NCBI GenBank assembly: GCA_038496445.1
Contig: JALMLS010000491.1
Coordinates: 48,970 to 112,969, forward strand
Origin: Trichosphaerium sp. ATCC 40318
Taxonomy: Eukaryota > Discosea > Flabellinia > Trichosidae
DNA: 64,000 bases
Reading direction: 5' to 3'
Below, one piece after another: positions 58,705-64,000 of this stretch. Every line of letters begins with the position of its first letter. The stretch's first letter is position 1. The notes beneath the pieces are model-generated. The model did no database searches. It saw only the letters and a list, made by a program, of their open reading frames with translations, and had not been told where the DNA came from. A program made the position numbers and the translations under genes.

Positions 58705-59722
58705 ATGGACAAGTGCCAAAAAGAGCTCATCAAGTGTTTATCAATAAAGAATCTCGAAATTATAGCCAAGCTTAACAAAATCCCTACTGGTGATGAGCCT
58801 ATTGCTGAGAGAGCATTGGTTTAATTAATAATAGATGCAGGTATGCCTGAAATATAGCTTGGATATTAGTTTGCTTACCTACTCACAGCTAATGATTTTG
58901 ATGGTGATAAACTTGCATTGTTAGCAGACCATGTTGTCACTTTTATTGGTGTTGAACGGAAAGAACGTGAAGCTCGCAAGCGTCCAAGAGACGAAAAAGA
59001 AGAAAGAGACACAAACCAAGATGGCAATTTAACAACAATTCAACGTGATCAAAGAAGCAAACGAGCTAGAGCAGATAAAAATGACACCAGTAAAGTGTAT
59101 ATAGAACTACAACGTCAGTTTAGACAGTTGTCTTTAGGTCAAAAAGTAAAAATAGGTACGGTTGTTCTTTTCTTATATTTTTCTGCTAATGCTTATACTA
59201 TAAAGACCTAAAGGATGCCGCTCATATGTTCTTAAAGGAAATGAAAGACAAGAAAAAGCAAGATAACCGCTTTGAACAAGTGAACGTAGGCGGTATGTTC
59301 AAAAAAGTACAATTTAAGCACGTGATAGACTTATCATCATCTTAAGGATTAATGCTGGTCTCAAATCTTCAAAAAGACGAGAAAGATTTTTCAAAAACAA
59401 TGCTTGACATCCAGCGATCACTCTCTACTGCAAAGACTGATTCTTGCCATAACATTAGTAGCACTCTCAGTGTTTTAGTAACACCGCAAAGAGTAAGCTC
59501 TGATATTCAAGTATTTCCGCATCTGCCTAAGGGTACTCTCCCTGGAGCAAAAGGTCATGTTACAAAGTACCACCAAGTGCTATGTTGGAAGCTCCTTGAA
59601 GATGAGAGTACGTGAACACGACAAGTTCTTATTATGATTTACTAACTGGTTTGTTTAGAAAATGGCTTCACAGCAGATGAAGAAGGTAGAGTTTGGAGAG
59701 AAATGCACGAGATAATGCAAGC
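58705..59722 (+). pseudogene. third SAP-like/kinase family member, N-terminal half only
   Basis: Starts MDKCQKELIKCLSIKNLEII, a SAP-like motif like those of the two neighbours, but hits a stop at 58822. Later exons carry the charged coil with basic patches (ARKRPRDEKEERDTNQ, RDQRSKRARADK) and the middle block (HVTKYHQVLCWKLLEDE, FTADEEGRVWREMHEIMQAQ). These match the neighbours' HHVLTWDILEGN and IWSDMNRILKAQP in order. Right after QAQPT the sequence switches to the inverted copy of segment B, in an unrelated part of the gene, so its own kinase domain is missing. A divergent paralog truncated by rearrangement. Confidence 0.65.
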
Positions 59723-61551
59723 ACAACCGACTGTACTTAGAATTATATATTCATTTAGAGATGCATCCTTGAGCCAGAGGACGATGCAAGGTATCTCCGT
59801 TTTCTTTCCAATGAGGCGTTTTTTTTCTAATTTTTTTCGTAAGGGTATCCTGCCATTGCACATTCCATTGCTGAGAAAACAGAATATCAACACTCATTTT
59901 GTCATCCTGAAACGTCTAAGCAATACATTGAATCATGTCAAACATTTCAATCGATGATGTTAAAGCTCAAATCATGTTCGCTTGACAAATACACTGCTGA
60001 CTTCGCATCATTTTTATCACGTGATGATATTTGTCCAAATATTCGTGCAGACGTCGTTCCAGATGCTAAATCATTTCTTCCAAATCGTTTTCGAATCATA
60101 CCACAACTCAAAACGATTCGTGAAAGAGATTGTACATTGTATCATCACGTGTTAACTTGGGACATATTAGAAGGCAACGGTATGTACTTGGCTTGTGCTT
60201 GACTTTATCTTGGTTTTATTTGTTGCTTATTTTGTGTTATTAGCTTCATTCACCGCACATGATAAAGGCATGATATGGAGTGACATGAACAGAATCCTTA
60301 AAGCCCAACCTCGCCGCGAATTTGTGTATGGAATACTTCAAAATTATCAGAAAATTCAATTTTTCAAGATTACCAAAGCAGGCGTTCTTGTATCCGAAAC
60401 TACGCATCACGCAACATATGAAATGGATTTACTTGATTCAAATGCTCCAGTGAAGGTCTAAAGCATTTGGTAAGTTTGCTACATTACAAGCTTGGCGATC
60501 TTGGATATATTTCAAAAGTATTTACAATCAATGGGTTTGAGTATGTACCACGAAAAGCACTTGGTATAGGTGCTCATGGAACAGTGTACATGATGTACTT
60601 ATCCAAAAGTGATCCTCCAAAGTATGTTGCGTTCAAGGATTACATAGAAAATATGGATGATCCAATAAAGCCAAAAATGGATCGAGAAATGCGAATATTA
60701 GATCTTCTCAAAAATGTTCCTGGTGTTCCAAAAGTTGTACGTTTATCAACATGTCACACTTGATCAACGCTTCTGTTTTTTGAAATATTTTTAATACTTC
60801 TCAAGTCTTAATGCCTTGACAGGTTGGCGTAGATCCAGGTGTAGGATTTGCAATGAATTGTATTTGTCAAGCTACAGAGACGCTCCGTTTGATCATGTGT
60901 TGCTAGCAAAACAAATAATTGGAACTCTTGAGCTTGTTCATAGTAAAGGTGTTGTTCACAGGTAACTACTTACTTGCCTATTAATTCTACAAACTACTTA
61001 TTATTCTTCCTCTAGAGATATTTCCGCTTCAAATATCATGCTGCTACCACCAGCTTACAAAGAAGACATAACAAGATACATGCTGATTGATTGGGGAGCC
61101 TCCACGACAGATACTACGCCAATAGGTATAAGTGGTGTCTCAAATTCGCTCCACAATTGTACGAAGAGTGATTGACGAATATCCAAAAAGAAACATGCCT
61201 ATACACCAAAGGATGACTTGTACTCATTCATTTTCGTGATGGCATACTTTTATATAACAAAGAATGACAGGGATAGAGTTGATACAGCATACCAGCATTT
61301 CGTAGAGGCCCATTTTAAAGCAGATGAGCTTTTAAAAAGAGCACGTGCTAAGATACTTACAGAAGCGTGGCGTCAGTGCTACCTCTCAATTGGAGACGTT
61401 GTTTGCACGAGCAGATGCCATAGACTACAAAGGTGTTTTAAATGAAATCCTCAATTGTATTTCGAGTACCACAGATCAATGTTGTACAAAATGTAGAAAT
61501 TTTCCTTCTTTATGTGCATGCAATGGTGTATATAACCTAAGCAGAGAATAA
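59723..61551 (+). pseudogene. broken copy of kinase protein 2 (5' part missing)
   Basis: This carries the middle block and kinase exons of the gene at 54.7-57.2 kb, now on the plus strand, without the SAP-like motifs and most of the coil. Compared with the intact copy it has single-base losses at about 60449 (after SNAP), 61133, 61167, 61190, 61370 and 61408, each of which shifts the frame. The pattern of losses in short runs could reflect sequencing error rather than decay. Confidence 0.8.
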
Positions 61552-61681
61552 AAACTATTGTAAATCAGATTTCTAGTCCACTGTGCAAGATACAAACACC
61601 GGGTTGTTCTGCCTAAAAGTGAAGTACAAATAAAGCTTCTACGCTCCAGATGCTTATTAGAACCAAAACAGGTGTTGTAGT
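59723..61681 (-). repeat. inverted copy B' of 54.6-56.5 kb
   Basis: Reverse complement of segment B. Left junction within ACAACCGACTG at 59723. Right junction overlaps copy A' by the six bases TGTAGT. Confidence 0.88.
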
Positions 61682-62655
61682 TGTTGGAGGTAGCGTCGTT
61701 GGAGGTACAGTCGTTGGAGTCACAGTTGCTGGTGACTCAGTTGTTGGAGGTAGCGTTGTTGGAGGTACAGTCGTTGGAGGCACAGTTGTTGAGATACAGT
61801 TGTTGGAGGCACAGTTGTTGGAGGTAGCGTTGTTGGAGGTACAGTTGTTGGAGACACAGTACTTGGTGCTGTAGTTGTTGGTGGTGGTAATGTAGGTGGC
61901 TCGATTGATGTTGGAATAAAAGCTCCGGAATAGAACATCACTTTGTAAAGACATGTCTTGTAATGCTCATTTCCGAAGCTTCCAGTATTATCTGTCATTA
62001 TTCGTACTGTATCCACAATATTTGGGCCCCAGTTGATACAATGTTTGATGACCGTATTGTTGAATTATCCACAAGACCAAACGTAGCATTTTTTGTTGCA
62101 GGGTCATACCTGTGAATGAAAGAGTAAGAAAAAACAAGAAGTATAGGTTCGTTTCTTTTTCAGTTTCAAATTTCTTTGGCGTACGAGAAAAGATCAAGCT
62201 GATATCATCAAGCACATTGTAGGAATCAGTTCTACCAGAAAATCCAAAATAATCAATGGTATTTCCTTGAAAGAGCAAGCCACTGTCACTGGAAGGTACC
62301 CATCCAAGGATTCTCCCGAAAGAACTTGTTTGTAGTACTTGGACTTGAAGTATAACAGTGTATGGTGCGTTTTTTAGAATATCCGGGTTGTTTAGTATCA
62401 ACGAAGGGTTTGTGTTTAATGGTAGCTCTAGACAGCCCTCTGTCATGTTATAGACCTCTGGTATGCCTATTGTTAAGTTTCTATTTGAGAAAAAGTAAAT
62501 AATCATGTGAGGGAACATCTAAAAGGGGTACCCGTCACCAACGTCATCTAATAGATTTCCATTAAAGTTAAACTCGTATTCTAGAGTCTGAGCAACTGCG
62601 AGTTGTCCGAAAAAGACTAAAAACAGAAATATATGACAGCTTGTACGTGTTGCAT
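61676..62655 (-). pseudogene. truncated copy of the LamG/mucin-like surface gene
   Basis: The start codon and signal peptide are present (62655 on the minus strand), followed by the LamG-like part. The PTT stalk is cut at the junction and the C-terminal anchor is lost. One T is missing in the run before the second intron (about 62190), and one G is missing in the stalk (about 61790). Both shift the frame relative to the intact gene at 46.1 kb. Confidence 0.8.
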
Positions 62656-63517
62656 GTTTGTCAATAGTTGCAGAAAATGAGGTCCTCTATTGACTTTATT
62701 TGATTTTTTTAGCTAATTAAAAATAACAATTTCAGGTTTTCGGTTTTCGCTTCGGATCCGCTACAACCCCTATGTTTGCAATAAAACTAGAGCAATGACG
62801 GTGTACGATAATTGTCGTTAATTATTGACCTATTTTCGCTAAATATGAAATTTTTTAGTTTTCTGTTGTTTTTGGACTAGATACTACTCTTTACGCGTCG
62901 AGATCTAATTACTTGCAGAACTGTTTATTTTTATTAAAAAAGCGCATTTCTGGTTTCCTAATTAGTATAATTCTACTATTCGTCTGTTACAGTGTTTTAA
63001 TGCGTAGGTGTAGTCGATATCGTGTATTTATTCGCGTTTTGCTGTTTTTGGAAGCAAGTTTAGAAAGTAGCATTAAGAAACAGCAGTATGTGATAAACTC
63101 TGTCATGTAGCCGCGTAATAGATGGTTTTGATTTGGTTTTTGTCTTTCTGAACTAACCCACCATGATTTAGGCCGAAACCCGTTTAATTAACATCAAGGC
63201 ACTTGATACAAGGCGGTATACTATGCAAACAATCCGCCGAAAACATTTCGCGACTTTGTCCTTTTCCGGTGTTCCAATCGAGAAGTAGAGAAATTTTCGC
63301 TGCGCGGTTGAATACGCTATGGCTTAAGCACTATATACATCACAGGAAGTTTGGGAGCGGGGATTTTCACATTTTACAATAACGTCATTCCATAAAAAGG
63401 TGATGTACTTATTTAATGGGATTAACGTTTAGCTCCTCGTGTCGTCTCTCATTGAAGCACCAAAAAGACAAGCTTGTATAAAAGTGGCATTTGTTCGTTG
63501 ACAACTATGTTATTACA

Positions 63518-63576
63518 TTTTGAGTACCGTTTCAACAGTATAATTTTTTCTAGTACTGTTGAAACGGTACTCAAAA
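63518..63576. repeat. 59-base palindrome at outer end of A'
   Basis: Same palindrome as at 45185-45243. The duplication ends eight bases beyond it. Confidence 0.85.
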
Positions 63577-63580
63577 TAGT

Positions 63581-64000
63581 GCGTAGAGTTATCTATTTTT
63601 AGGTTTAAAGTTGCGGAAAAAACCCTGGAAGCGACTTAAAATCAAAACAAAGAAATATCTCGACAAGGCGACCTTCTAACACTGTGACCTTCCTCAACAC
63701 CTTTTCAATACCTCATGTTATACGTGATGGGGCGCTATGCTCTCACAGTGACGGACAAAACGAGTTAACGACTAAGCAGTCCCCCACAAATTTTTTTTTC
63801 CGAAGACTTCTAGTGCGTAGTAGACACCACAACGACAAAAAAATTCGGAGATAGATATCAATGTCTATTTTGAGTAAGTCTAGAAAATTAACGAAACGAA
63901 CGTCAAATTTTTTATTATTCGAGCTGCACTTTACAACTGGAATATACGATTCGATAAGACTTTGACATGTTTCGAATTGACTTGCACGCCAAAAAAGGAA
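63581..64000 (+). repeat. direct copy C' of 52.7-53.1 kb
   Basis: Matches 52715-53131 in the same orientation with several shortened homopolymers. It runs off the window, so the gene at 53.3 kb may also be repeated outside it. Confidence 0.85.

Larger units (their letters stand above)
61676..63584 (-). repeat. inverted copy A' of 45.2-47.1 kb
   Basis: Reverse complement of segment A, from inside the PTT repeats out to the 59-base palindrome. Its outer end joins segment C' with the microhomology GCGT. Confidence 0.88.

Noticed and set aside
61650-61874. Gly/Val-rich plus-strand repeat frame
   Set aside because: Shadow of the inverted PTT stalk in copy A'.
1-64000. tRNA, rRNA or riboswitch genes
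   Set aside because: None recognised by eye. A covariance-model search (tRNAscan, Infernal) would be needed to exclude tRNAs with introns.

Overview
The window is from a microbial eukaryote. Nearly every gene is split by short GT-AG introns with T-rich 3' ends. The DNA is AT-rich, stops are standard (TAA, TAG and TGA all used), and nothing looks like a bacterial operon. Gene content (F-box/LRR, MORN, Roc-COR, surface mucin-like proteins, C-type lectin-like domains, DEP-TBC, Arf-like) suggests a free-living or host-associated protist. I cannot place the lineage from sequence alone. Many genes only appear once introns are removed, for example COX17, PIG-L and the Arf-like GTPase with its 24-nt and 14-nt exons.

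Layout. 1-6.6 kb: end of an unknown gene, an unknown 4-exon protein, a RING-like relic and a secreted/membrane protein with two C-type lectin-like domains. 6.6-15 kb: class 3 lipase, a Thr/Pro-rich surface protein, PIG-L de-N-acetylase, a 5'-truncated LINE with a 12-bp target duplication, and COX17. 15-25.5 kb: DEP-TBC RabGAP, F-box/LRR protein, ABA4-like (DUF4281) membrane protein, Arf-like GTPase. 26-33 kb: a secreted protein split by a 750-bp hAT-type element, an F-box/NHL propeller protein, a second F-box/LRR protein. At least four LRR relics lie scattered through 5-29 kb.

34-45 kb holds the most striking locus: one large gene encoding about 13 MORN repeats, a Roc GTPase, COR, a PARP catalytic domain and a C-terminal receiver-like domain. 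A 5-kb Mutator-like (MULE) transposon splits it inside the MORN array. The transposon carries its own FLYWCH/DDE transposase, 35-bp inverted repeats and 9-bp direct repeats (GGTACCAAG) at the insertion point. Joining the two flanks across one repeat copy keeps the reading frame. The domain set (sensor-like repeats, GTPase switch, NAD-dependent effector, receiver-like tail) resembles a signalling or immune switch.

45-64 kb: a LamG/mucin-like surface protein, a LINE relic, two paralogous proteins with tandem SAP-like motifs, a coiled coil and a kinase domain, a small Cys-rich secreted protein, and a glycine-rich secreted protein. The right end (59.7-64 kb) is a mosaic of inverted copies of 54.6-56.5 kb and 45.2-47.1 kb followed by a direct copy of 52.7-53.1 kb. 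The junctions show microhomology. The copies carry many single-base homopolymer losses, so this may be a real rearrangement or a poorly polished assembly end.
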